From positions 3,472,001-3,536,000 of the forward strand of contig JABRWF010000007.1 of the NCBI GenBank assembly GCA_018343915.1: a stretch of 64,000 nucleotides of DNA. The letters run 5' to 3'. Positions 1-13,552 of this stretch are shown one piece after another. Under the pieces are notes generated by a model. That model saw only the letters and a list, made by a program, of their open reading frames with translations, ran no database searches and was not told the origin of the DNA. Within the stretch, counting starts at the first letter, position 1, and each line of letters starts with the position of its first letter. The DNA comes from Agroathelia rolfsii. Its lineage: Eukaryota; Basidiomycota; Agaricomycetes; Amylocorticiales; Amylocorticiaceae. A program made the position numbers and the translations under genes.

Positions 1-636
1 GCATATAAATCATGATATTTACCCTTCCAGACCCATCAGCCGCTCCTTGACGTGTGCCAATCCTCGATAACCATAAAGAACGTGCTGAAGTGCCGCCAGC
101 TTAGATGAAACATTAAAGAAATTATTTTGGGCATCGCTCGCTATCTGCCGATATGTTGTTAGCTTAGCAGGCATCTAAATGTCCTCACTCACATCCAACT
201 GTTCCAACACGGCACAAAGAGCTTCAAGAGCAATTTTCAGAGGCGGACACGAGTCTGATCCTGCTTTGACCACATTCAAAACCCGCTTGAAAACCATCCA
301 AGTTGTCTTTCCTAGTTTCCTGAGTCTCTCCATGATATCACCTGGTTCCGAGTGATAGTCTTCTTCTAGAAGTTGAACGCCTGGAGGGAGCATTGACAGT
401 AGTATCGTTGTGAATGGTACTGGCGGATTTCGCCCAACTGTTGACTCATGGTCCAGCTCTTGTACAGTTTCAACAAACCCATAGTGAACGATAGACAATG
501 CCAGTGAGATGCTAGTGTGTGCCCTTTCAGGCCCGTAAATTGGCCGAAGAAACCCCCGGCGCGACTGTAGCCTAGCTGATGCAGAACTCTGTTGCCTTTG
601 GAACAGATTGTTGAAATAATGCTCAGTATTAGGCAT
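1..636 (-). CDS. STAND/NLR-like protein, N-terminal part (continues past left edge)
   Basis: This is the 5' end of a minus-strand gene whose remainder lies left of the window. Exon 1 (about 636 to 193) encodes a helical region including the pieces VPFTTILLSMLPPGVQLLEE, DIMERLRKLGKTTWMVFKRV and a C-terminal VLEQLD. These align by eye with the N-terminal domain of the complete NACHT-WD40 gene downstream on the strand (6085-5678). An intron (192-145, GTGAGT...CAG) leads to exon 2 (144-23: FFNVSSKLAALQ...HVKERLMGL), ending at a GTAAAT donor. Both splice phases match the paralog. The ATG at 636 is chosen by comparison; the frame stays open upstream to 975, but that part looks like translated non-coding DNA. 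The presence of NACHT and WD40 domains is inferred only from the paralog. It is likely an intracellular STAND ATPase of the kind linked to fungal non-self recognition. Confidence 0.6.
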
Positions 637-1768
637 AACGACGAAGAGGTGGGTTTGTGTGCTTGAGGCTAAGCAGACTGAGGAATAAGCGCTTTTGTGT
701 ACTGAGAAACACAGCATCATCAATGTTGGTCGCAATGTGATGGTTGCACAAACAAGTATGTATTGCCATTGCATCAATAGTACAGATATAAATATGTGAA
801 GGCGCTGAGCGCTGAGCACGGACACGCGTATAAATGATATCGTGCTATTCATGACGAGAGGGCGTGCTTCGCAAAGCGTGCTGGTTTCAGGCGACTTTGG
901 TGCAAAACACACGAGGTGACGGGTACTGGGACAGAGAGCGCAAACCCATACGCAAACCAAGCTGCTAGACGCCATCTTATTATATAAGAGAACTATTATA
1001 GATCCCCCGTAGAGTAAGTGATGGCATTTGATAAAATTTTAGACCATGGATAAAAGTGAATGCGTATAGGAGACTCTGCCCCAATCAACAACACATGTAA
1101 ATAAAAGAAAAAGACGGACTAGCTCGGACCGCGGAATCTCCTATAGGGGCTTGAACTCAGGCTAAGTCACGCTCAACGAGAAGTTGATTGCAGCCTCTCG
1201 TTCAAGTTGTGATTATATTATGATTAATATTCGGCGTCCCTTTAGCTACTCTCCTGTTTTCACCTTACTTATAGAATGGACGGGAAACATGATACGGGTA
1301 GAACAAAGGGGGAGAATCCTTTGTTTCCCTTACATCTTGACATTGCCAGTGACTTGCTATGAGCAGATACTTCCCTCCCAGCGGTTCTAGGACGTTTTCA
1401 TTGGCTTACCTTTCATTCTCTGTCTAGCCTTGAGCATAGTCATGAAACATAGCCTCTGTATGAAGGGCAGTATACAAATAAATGGTATACGCTTTCATTC
1501 TCTTATTTGTCTCGGTCTTCGTTGCTAGTACCTTCCACAGCTTCGACTGGTAATCATTTGCATTTTTTTGCTCAACTGCTAAAAACATTTACACGCAAAG
1601 GATGTATTTGGTAAAACTACAACTAAATGTATTAGGAGAAATTTTGTCCAATTGGATGGTATTTACAACTATACAGCCAGCAGATCTTGGGAAATGCTAA
1701 TTCATAAGATACATATTTTTCGAATGTGGTGAGAAAAGGTGGAAATGGCTTTTAGTCGCCTTGACATA
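637..1768. other. Intergenic region between the two STAND genes
   Basis: About 1.1 kb with no supported gene. Short open frames exist (for example plus-strand 1184-1390) but start at non-ATG codons and show no domain, splice pattern or low-complexity bias typical of coding sequence. It should hold the promoter of the left STAND gene and the 3' UTR of the complete one. Confidence 0.5.
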
Positions 1769-4700
1769 TCATATCTGCGACACTGAGTGTACCATTTTTG
1801 GGACGAGAGAGCGTCGACAGTCCGTCCAATGGGATCCACATGAATATCCAGAGAGATCCAAATAAAGGTGATCATCAGACGTAAAGCGGGCATTCCAAGG
1901 AAGCCACAATGAGGACCGAACATCTGCGGGTATCCACAAAAATAGTTCCTTGTGCGGACCGAGAATCCAGCCAGATTTGGGATTGAAACTGAAGATATCC
2001 CGAGAACCACCAGCAGTGTTGCCTGAAGGCGAGGTTGAAAATTCTACGGGCAGCGGGAAACCATGGTTTGTATTTGGCGAGAAACAGACGGTTCCCGTCG
2101 CAGCAGGTGAGCTTAACGTCGATTCGTCTGCGACAGAGGGAGCTGTGGTGCGTCTAGCGATATCGCGATCATCTGAAGTTAAAGTAGCTTGAGAGCCATA
2201 GAGCCCTGTTTCAAAGGAAAAGTACATTCTTTAGCGGATTACTCGCTTTTAATCGGCGGCGTTGACTCACCACTGACAGTCTGCGCATCCCACATGCGCA
2301 CCGTCTTATCATAAGAGCCTGAGATGATATATTTGCCGCTGGGCAAAAACGCAACCGAGGTAACCGCAAGCGTGTGTCCTTGCAACGGCCGTATCATAGG
2401 CTGGCCCGTCTGTACGTCCCAAACACGCACCGTTTTGTCAGACGAGCCAGAGACAATATATCTGCTATCTGGCGAGAAGGCCACGGACAAGATGCAGTCA
2501 GTATGCCCTTGTAATGGATCCATCACAGGCTGACCCGTCTCCGCATCCCATATATACACTGACTTGTCAGATGAACCAGAGACGATGTATTTACCATCCG
2601 GCGAAATCGCAACACAGCAAACCAGTCCATTCCGCGCTTGCAATGAATCCATAATGAGCTGGCCTGTCTCCGCACTCCACATACGTACTGTCTTGTCGGA
2701 CGAGCCAGAGACGATGTATTTTCCGTCAGGAGAAAACACAGCGGAGGAAACTAATCCAGTGTGTCCTCGAAGTGGATCCATGATAGACCGACCCGACTGC
2801 GCATCCCATACACGGACCGTTGTGTCAGACGAGCCAGAGATGATGCGCTGGCCATCTGGAGAAAATGCGACAACACAAACCAAACCGTTGTGTCCCTGCA
2901 ATGGGCCTAACATAGGCTGACCCGTCTGCGCGTCCCATACACGCACCGTCGAATCTCGCGAACCGGAGACGATGTACTTACCGTCTGGCGAAAACCCGAC
3001 AGAGGATATCGGCCCATCATGGCCTTGCAATGGGTCTATCATCGGCCGGCCCGTCTGCGCGGCCCACAGCCGTATCGTTGAGTCACGTGAGCCAGATGCG
3101 ATACACTTGCCATCCGGTGAAAGTGCGACAGAAGTGATCCATTCGGTATGGACGTCCGGTGGATTTGCCTCTCCATCGCTGGGCTGAGTATTCCGCGCGT
3201 GCATCGCCTGATGCTGGGAGTTGGATGATACACCATTATCACAGTCTACGAGCTTGCCAATACAAAGTAGCCACGGCTTAGATCTCTGTGCCCCCTCCCA
3301 GTGCGCCACTGGTATACGGCCGTAGTCAGCCTCGAATTTTCTCTTGATGCGTGACTCTTGGTAGCAGAGAGAAAGAGCGGAGAGGTAAATATGTGGCGCA
3401 CTTCGCTGGATTGCTTCGTACGCGCCATTCACGAATGAAAGTGCATCGCGCAAAAAATCGACGATATCTGGTTCGATTCCTTGTTCCTATCCGGACCAAG
3501 CGTGTCAGGTTTGGAGATTCAGAACAGTAGCGAGAGCGAGACATACCTCGAAGAACCTGAGCAAACTCAATAGCATTTCGATCGCTTCGTCAACCTTCTT
3601 ACTGACGCTCATAACTTCGAGCCAAAATAGGAACTTCGGAATTAGGGTATCCTTTACCCAAGCAACGATGGTCGATACCAGCTCTTTGGATGGTGCGATT
3701 TCGGTCATGTGTCGAGCCCAGTTGGCTGCACTATAGACAATGGTGTAGGATAGCTCACGCCCCTGTTGGTCGTTACTGTGGAACGACGTGGAGGCTTCGG
3801 ATATGTTAAAGTGGAGTTCCTGGCTCATAACCTGTAAGCAGCGGCGTAAAAGTATCCAGTTTGCCGCATCTTTCGTAATGGCGTGCCCAGCTGAGCGTTT
3901 CTCGTCGTTAAGATAGTCGCCCAGCGATGCATGAAGTGTCGTTACCACCCCCTCGCTATCCGATTCTGGTACAAGAATTAAAGAATGAAGATCGTCCATC
4001 ACAATCCTAATGCGGCTCGGTTCAGTTTCCATCAATGTCGCGAGCCCGGCCACGGAAAGTGCCTCTTGAACGCATACAAGGGCAGTGAGACATTTCTGAA
4101 TATCAGATACGATTTCCGATCCGGCGTTGTCATTCTTGGCTTCGTCGAGAATAAGGGTGTACATGTCGTCTAGCCGCTGCATCAACGGTCGCTCATTGTG
4201 AATCGCGGTTTGGGTGACTATGTTTAAGCGGTGCTCGGGATCCCGTTGTATATATTTGCAAGCGGTGAATGCATAAATGAATAGCTTATCGGCGCGGTCT
4301 GCAAGCTGCTGGACCTGCTCGTTGGTCGGCCATTCCTCTGGAAGGGGATGACGACATCCCGCTTTGATCTCAACTAGGCGGTGTCTTACATAAAGCTGGA
4401 TATCTGCCTTGACCATGCTTTCTTCGATGTCGTGGAGATGGAAAATAATCCGCTTCGTAGCCAAAGATCGTGAAAACTTATCCCGAATGTGACTTTCGGG
4501 TCGACTCGTGAGGAAGAACCGGAAAGGCATGGTATCCGCCTTACTGAGGATCGCCTCAAGGAGGCGAGCTGTGTCTTCTACTTGAGCTCCTTCATCGAGT
4601 GCATCAATGACTAGGATCAGTGGGGTTTTGAGCTTACGAAACGCTTTAGAGCGTGGGTTGGCAAGCAGCTCCTCTAGTTGCCTTTCAATCGTGGCAACTT

Positions 4701-6085
4701 TCAGATCCGAGTCTAACTTTAGCCTCTCCACTACGTCCTGCGTATACTCTGGATCAAGTCGTGCGAGATGTCGAGCCAATGTAGGAATGATGCGTTTCAC
4801 CTCTCGTTGCTCGGCAACGCCACGTCTTGAGCAAAAGAAGCTTCCACCGAGTAGATGAGCACGACGCAGGCGATCGCAGAGAGTCCGTGCGATAGCCGAC
4901 TTCCCCGTCCCCGCCATGCCGCTCAGCCAGAAGACACGGGGCTGCTCGGGGTCATTGCACCACTGGATGAGGTCTGCCATGACTTTACAGCGCGTTCCGG
5001 TAAGGCACTGATCGTCACTTTGAGCGCCCCAGCCTGCCTCGGCGACGTGACCTAATTCCTTGAGCTGGACGTGATTCACTGTTTATCTAAATTTAGCGAT
5101 GCCTCCACATGAGTTCCGCATGGAAAATATTACCCAAGTCATCCATTTTCTGCAACCCGAATCCTGAGTTAGTCATTATCGAGGAAGTGAAAACAGATCC
5201 ACTCACCATACTCAGTCGGCTGGCATAATCTTCCGCGCTCAGGTTGGTATCGAGCTGTAGGAAAATCAGCATCGTATTATTCGAACAAATTATGCGCTTA
5301 CCATGAAAAAATCGATGACGGTTTCAAATGACTGTAGGAGTTGTTTCACAGTCCCGACGTCATCGCTTGCAAGAATGAATCGCTTCGCTGCATTTCTCTC
5401 AGTTTGCATGTGAATATAAACCTTCACGGATTCGGCCCATCTAGAGAATGAATGGTGATTCAGTAAAAGAAAATCATGTATTGATGAATCACGGCAATTA
5501 CTCTTGCAGGCCTATCAGACGCTCTTTAACACGCCTTGATCCTCGATAGCGATAGAGAATTTGCTGGAGCGCTACTAGCTTGGATGAAACGCTAAAAAAT
5601 TCATCTTGGGCCTCGTTCATCATCTACGCAACTGTTAGATCGTTATCCTGATGGCACTTCCCGCTAACATAACTCACATCTAGCTGCTCCAACACGAGAG
5701 AAAGGGCTGTAAGGGCAGTTTTCAGAGGTGGAAATGGGTCCGATGCTTCCTTGACCACGTCGAGAACCCGTTTGAAAACCACCCAGGTCGTCTTTCCTGC
5801 CACCTTGAGTCTCTCCATGATGTCTTTTGGCTGCAGACTGTCTTTGTTGGCCAGTTGAATGTCCTCAGGAAGTAACGATAGTAGTATCGTCGCGAATGAC
5901 TTTGGTGGAGTTCGCCCAGCCGTCACCTCAAGATCCAACTCTTGCGCGGTTTTGGCGAGCTCATAGTGTATGCCGGATAGTCCCTTGCGTACATCTCCGG
6001 GGTCTTTGATGGCCTGAGGACACCACGCGCGTGAATTTGGCCCTGGAGACGTCTGGTGCTTTGGGGAAAGATTGTACCACGGCAT
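1769..6085 (-). CDS. NACHT-WD40 STAND protein (NLR-like), complete
   Basis: Signal-transduction ATPase of the fungal STAND/NLR class, expected to be cytosolic and to oligomerise on ligand sensing. An eight-exon model keeps phase throughout: 6085-5678, 5623-5502, 5440-5302, 5254-5207, 5149-5134 (16 nt), 5078-3547, 3486-2271, 2205-1769, giving about 1305 aa. The N-terminal ~240 aa are the helical fungal STAND domain. A NACHT domain follows, with P-loop GMAGTGKS near residue 298, Walker B LILVIDALDE and SRPES downstream. After a helical linker, seven WD40 repeats of about 43 aa (nt 3150-2271) form one predicted propeller. The tail SGWILGPHKELFLWIPADVR and GSHWTDCR is the motif that usually ends these agaricomycete proteins, which supports the last exon. 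An upstream in-frame ATG at 6187 would add 34 hydrophobic residues that look non-coding. A truncated-by-window paralog lies downstream. No frameshift or stop was seen. Ligand and partner are unknown. Confidence 0.88.
2271..3150 (-). repeat. Seven in-frame 129-bp WD40 repeats
   Basis: Seven consecutive copies of a 43-residue unit, core FSPDGKYIVSGSSDKTVRVW followed by DAQTGQPMxDPLQGH. Copies differ at few positions, so the DNA itself behaves like a 129-bp minisatellite within the STAND gene. The last copy is cut by the intron at 2270. Confidence 0.9.
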
Positions 6086-6187
6086 GAAGATACTACGTAG
6101 ATGCTTCAAAAGCAGATAGACTGGGTATCCGCACAGTATTAGGCACCTGCCCGAGCCGTGGGTTAAGTAGTATACCGCCAGTGACAT

Positions 6188-7482
6188 GCGCTACACAGGT
6201 CAATACAGCATGTTCAACACGTTCTGATTATAAAGGCAGGTTTGAATTACAATCATAGAACCAACACATTTCTGAACTTTCTAAGGCGCTAAGCACTGAA
6301 TATAGAACTAGATGTGACGAAGGGAAGAATAGCATTCAGGCAGTAACGGCGATGCCGCAGCGCTCAGTAGATGCAAATGAACACCATGAAAACCTGCCAG
6401 TGTCTGGCAGCCCGTGAGAGATCTGTATTTTGCTTCCGATCTCAGTGACTGGCAGAGTGACGGCCGGCTGAGGCACTTCATTATTCCGAGTCACTGTGCC
6501 CACTCACTTGGGCTGCCAGTGGATACTGCACTTACTCACCCAGGCTAGACCTATACCGTGGGAGACACATCGAGACCTCTGGGAGTTCAGTTACGCCCGT
6601 GTGAAAGAAGCAGTTGTGTGCGCCGCACTGGCAATCATTCCTGCCGTGACCCATGCCATCGGTTTATGATATAAAATAAATAAATAAGACAACTGAATTC
6701 TTCAATGCTGGAGGAAGCAAGTATCATGAGGATGATCTGGGCCGAAGAAAAAAGCAATTAAATCTAACAGGAGTGCTGCTATCTACAGGTGCTGCAGCCG
6801 ATCACGACACTGAGCGTGTAATTGGATCTGACATGGCACGCAGAAGAGCTGGCTACGTTGTGGCAAAGTGCAAGCCAAGAGTACTGTAAGATACTCAGTG
6901 TGTCATACATATATATATATTGGCGGGATGATGATTATAATATTGATAACAGGTTTGCATAAGGTAAATGACAAATCAAATCAAAGAAATGATAATGATG
7001 GATGATAATGGACATAGTAAATTTCACTTGCAGGTCAATTGTTTGATGACAGTAAAAGACATGCAAAGCGGGAGAAGAAACGACTCGAGCGACCCACAAA
7101 AAACAAAACCTGCGACGAGGGATGGGGATGGGAAGACAGTACGAGGCGAGATGAGGCGGAGGAGGGAGAGGGGTGGGGGCAACAAACGGTAACGAGATAC
7201 GGTCAATCCAGAGCTCACATGTGTGTTTATGTAGGTAAGATGCATGATAACGGTATACCGTCCAAAAATTATACCACGCAGGATACATACAACACAAACA
7301 GAACAGACAAGCACCGTATGGACAAGCTTGTAAAAGATGGCGTTACGCGAAAAAGGGAGTGCATAGTTGAAGTTGAAAAAATTAACATGAAAACTACAGC
7401 AGTGGGTGGCAATGACAAAATAGAGAAAGAAAAAACGGAAGAGAAGGCAAAAGAAGACAGTGTGCTAGTTGAAGAGCAGTCA
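6188..7482. other. Intergenic region with no gene seen
   Basis: Promoter side of the STAND gene and 3' flank of the CDK1 gene. It holds a short TA microsatellite near 6908-6920 and purine-rich low-complexity DNA at 7060-7190. Open frames on both strands between 6935 and 7488 are low-complexity translations without homology signals. Confidence 0.5.
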
Positions 7483-10092
<2,610 letters not shown>

Positions 10093-10696
10093 GGTGATCT
10101 CGAAGAGGGGGGGGAGGAGGAGCGAGTAGGTGGTCGCGGGCAGAGAAACAACAGTGAGATACTATGAGCTAGTATGATATATACGCCTTGCGACGTCGAC
10201 GAGGTTGAAGAGAGAGACAGAGAGAGAAGAGAGAGACGGAGAGTGTGTGTAGCAAGCGAGACAGACAAGGCGATGGACAGATGGCCACAAGACTGGCGGC
10301 GGACAGTCGCTGCCAGAGACACACACACAAAAGACAGATGACGTAATCACTTTCACTTCATCATTCAGCCAGTCAGTCTCTCTTACCGCTCCTTCGGGCA
10401 GCGAACAGATCAGGATCATCATTACAGTTGTGTACAAGTACTGTCCTTACTTTGCACCATTTGGGGCTTTATAGTAGTGGTTGCAAAAAAATATGTCTTT
10501 CTCCCCCTTCTAGGTAGTATAGGTGACCAATTCGTGGCCTGATAGTGCGACTAGCCAGGGCGTGGCCAGCGCATGTTCTCCTCCTCGTGCCGCCGTGCAC
10601 GGGTCACGTCAATGTACTGACCCGGCCATGCGCCATCACCTGTACATGTACACATACAAGGCGTAATTGCAAAGTTAGACATCAACCGAATTGGCA
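10093..10696. promoter_or_regulatory. CDK1 promoter / GPN1 3' flank
   Basis: About 600 bp between the CDK1 start and the GPN1 stop. The first 300 bp carry polypyrimidine/polypurine tracts (GA-rich on the plus strand at 10095-10260), common in fungal promoters and 5' leaders. No specific factor site is claimed. Confidence 0.4.
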
Positions 10697-12218
10697 TCAT
10701 TGTACTAAAGGAGAAGAAGAAGAAGAAGAAGAAATTGACTTACTGCGATCAATAATATTGATATCATCCCCGTCATCGTCATCACCCCCTTCGTCCTCTT
10801 CGTTTTCTTCTTCCGCCCATAGATCGCGTTTGGCAGCCTCGGGGAACCGTTCGCGGTCCACGGCGAGGTCTTTCATGAGTCGGTTCATCGAATCTTCTTT
10901 CATGGATTGCAAAGATTGTTGCTGTGCAGCGCGGGAACGCTCAAGTTCGGGGAGGTATTCCCTTTATTGTAAGACGATGACCTAGTGTCATAGACGACAT
11001 AAAAGGGTAGATGTGAGATTAAACCTACCTATAATACTCTTCGCGCGCTTCATCAACGGCGTTGAAGAAGTCTTGCACGCCATCACCCGTCATGCTTGAC
11101 ACGCCGACAGCCTAGTCATTCGACAAATACGTTAGTCCTCGGAGGGAAGATAGTACGACGCAGAAACCAGACTAGGCCAGAACACATCAAAAAAGGGATT
11201 GTACAGACTTTCAAATGCTTATAGAATTCATCCAGCACGAGACTCATGCTATTCATAAGGCTGTTCATGTATGTCGGCTCGCCCTCCGAGTCTGTCGTGC
11301 CATTATGCCCCGCCAACGCCTCCTGGAACGCCTCAAAGTCGTGCATCCATTCCACCGCGAAATCGTGTGATTGTACGTCGGTCTTGTTGAACACGAGCAC
11401 AAAGGGGAGTTTGGTTTTGTATAGGATGCTGTGTACGGCATGATGAGCTACACTACGGGAATAATTGACATGGGAACAAACCTGCATGCATAAAGCATGT
11501 TCGACATGAACGTAGCCGGCGCGGTCGTGCGCGGCGTATCAATGATATAGGCTACCACGGCGGGGAAGGAGGATGCAACAGCGTCGGTGATGATCGCGCC
11601 TGAGGCAGACCAGGTGAATATCTCGATCTGTCCCGGAGTATCAAGGATCACGTAGCTAGCAATTAAGCGCGCAACAGGATTAGTAAAATGACGGACTGGG
11701 TTAAACGGGATACAATGATGCGCACTCGACGCTGTCCGATCTTTTCTCCACCAGGCCCAGCACCTGGTCAAATTTGGTCGTAAACAGGTTCAGGGCTGTC
11801 AATATGCCTCCATTTGGGCCCAAGTTGTACCTATCAATCCATCATCCTTTTTGTCAATCACACGCCAAGTATCACAAGCAGACCGACAACAACAACAACA
11901 GCAGCAAAAAGCAGAAGAAGAAACAAAGCGGAACACACACTGCTTCATGACTTCATGATAATCCACTGTGTCCCGAATATCAATGTTGGCTTCAAACGGC
12001 ACATTCGCCACGGCAGGGTCAAGGTTGAGAATGTATGGTGGCGAGGGTGGTTCACGTCCATGAAGGTGTGCGTTGATGCGCTGTACGAAGGTGGATTTGC
12101 CTGCGCCCGCCATGCCGATGGTGATGATCACAGTTGGTTTTTTGGGTTGGCTGGTAGAAGAATTGGTGCTAGCATTGTCGGGAGGAGGAGCGCTCGGTGT
12201 AGACGATGTAGGCTCCAT
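10697..12218 (-). CDS. GPN1: GPN-loop GTPase 1 (Gpn1/Npa3/XAB1)
   Basis: GTPase needed for assembly and nuclear import of RNA polymerase II, acting in the cytoplasm with Gpn2/Gpn3. The protein begins [15 protein letters not shown]; the P-loop follows as [16 protein letters not shown], then [20 protein letters not shown]. The diagnostic GPN motif ([16 protein letters not shown]) is split by an intron after KQ. G3 is [10 protein letters not shown] and G4 is FNKTDV. A region ending [15 protein letters not shown] precedes a C-terminal tail rich in Glu/Asp ([17 protein letters not shown]), as in eukaryotic Gpn1. The ATG at 12218 is preferred to an upstream in-frame ATG at 12338 because the family starts a short Ser/Pro-rich stretch before the P-loop. 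The last 39 nt before the stop may or may not be an intron; both readings end at the same TGA. It is divergent from the valyl-tRNA synthetase gene. Confidence 0.9.
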
Positions 12219-12724
12219 GGCGTTCAAGTGGTAAGAGCTGTAGTAAGCCTCGAAATCTAATGCGAAAATGCCTCCGGAGATCTCGGCCCGTAAGCAATCA
12301 CTCGCGTCGGGAATCGGATCTCCTGAGTATTTTACCACAAAGTTGCCTCTTTATGGCCACTTTATGAGCTAAACAGAGTCATACATGTAGTCGAAAGAGC
12401 AATTGAAGCTGTCCATTGGCAATTAACCATAGACCAAACGGTATTGTGGGAGACAACGAGAGCCAGAGTGTGCATACCACTTGCATAACGTTCCCCCCCC
12501 AGCGGTCTCTATACCCTAATAAGCCCCTGGGCTAGAGTGCCTTCTCGCCAGTGACTCATACTGACGGTGTTGTAGACTCTGACTCAAAAGTCGCTCGTTA
12601 TTATTATTATAAGACTTGGGACCGGATGCTAATCTTGCGGCGAAATCGATCACTCTGTACTTGTACTGCTTCTATCCTCTGGTCATCATCATCACCCCCT
12701 CCTCGCTCCATCCTACTACGAAAA
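12219..12724. promoter_or_regulatory. Divergent promoter, GPN1 / valyl-tRNA synthetase
   Basis: 506 bp separate the two opposing ATGs. It contains a short C run (about 12492-12499) and a TTATTATTATTATAAG stretch (about 12599-12615) that could serve as a TATA-like element for the synthetase. Shared regulation of two growth-related genes is inference from the arrangement. Confidence 0.5.
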
Positions 12725-13516
12725 ATGTCAAACGTGCCAACGCCCACCACCTCCTCGGGTGCTGCGACGCCCACGCCTGAGGGCGCCAACACGCCTAACC
12801 CAAATTCCAAGAGTGCAGGTGTGTTTTTTTTTCTGATAAACCTGGATCTGATCTTTGACAATGACTCGCATGTCTGCTGTTAATCTCCTCTACCTCTCTC
12901 TCGATGTTGTGATGATGCACGTACATATCTGCAGCCAAGAAGGAAGCCAAGCGATTAGAAAAAGAGGCCAAGTTCGCCGCCAAGACTGCCAAAGTCGCTG
13001 CTGCCACCCCTCTGGGCGAGAAAAAGGCCAAGGCGGAGAAGGAGAAGAAGGAGAAAGAAAAGAAGGAAGAAGAGGAATATGTCAATACTACGCCCAAGGG
13101 CGAGAAGAAAGGTTAGCCCATACACACCCACCAATCTCTCCCAGATCACACATTTGCATCCACTTCATGCCCCATCCCTACGCACAATGGCCAAGCCATC
13201 TAACGTGTCCCATCATCATCATCAACGCCCAAACGCGTACAGATCTATCGCAACCCATGGCAGCAGGCTACAACCCCATCGCAGTCGAGTCCGCCTGGTA
13301 CGACTGGTGGGATGCCCAAGGATTCTTCGAGCCCCAGCTTACGCGCGACGGCAAGATCAAGCCCGAGGGCGTGTTCGTCATCCCTTCCCCGCCCCCGAAT
13401 GTCACCGGCAGCTTACATATCGGCCATGCGCTCACGACCGCTATTCAGGATAGCTTGATTCGTTGGTGAGTCACGTGATCGTTTGTCTTTGCATTTGCCT
13501 AAGAGAACGGGACGGC

Positions 13517-13552
<36 letters not shown>

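Noticed and set aside
1184..1390. 68-codon plus-strand open frame between the STAND genes
   Set aside because: Begins at a non-ATG codon, has no domain-like features and no splice-linked neighbours.
6820..6930. Possible tRNA or small RNA near the TA microsatellite
   Set aside because: No cloverleaf or T-loop consensus could be assembled by eye.
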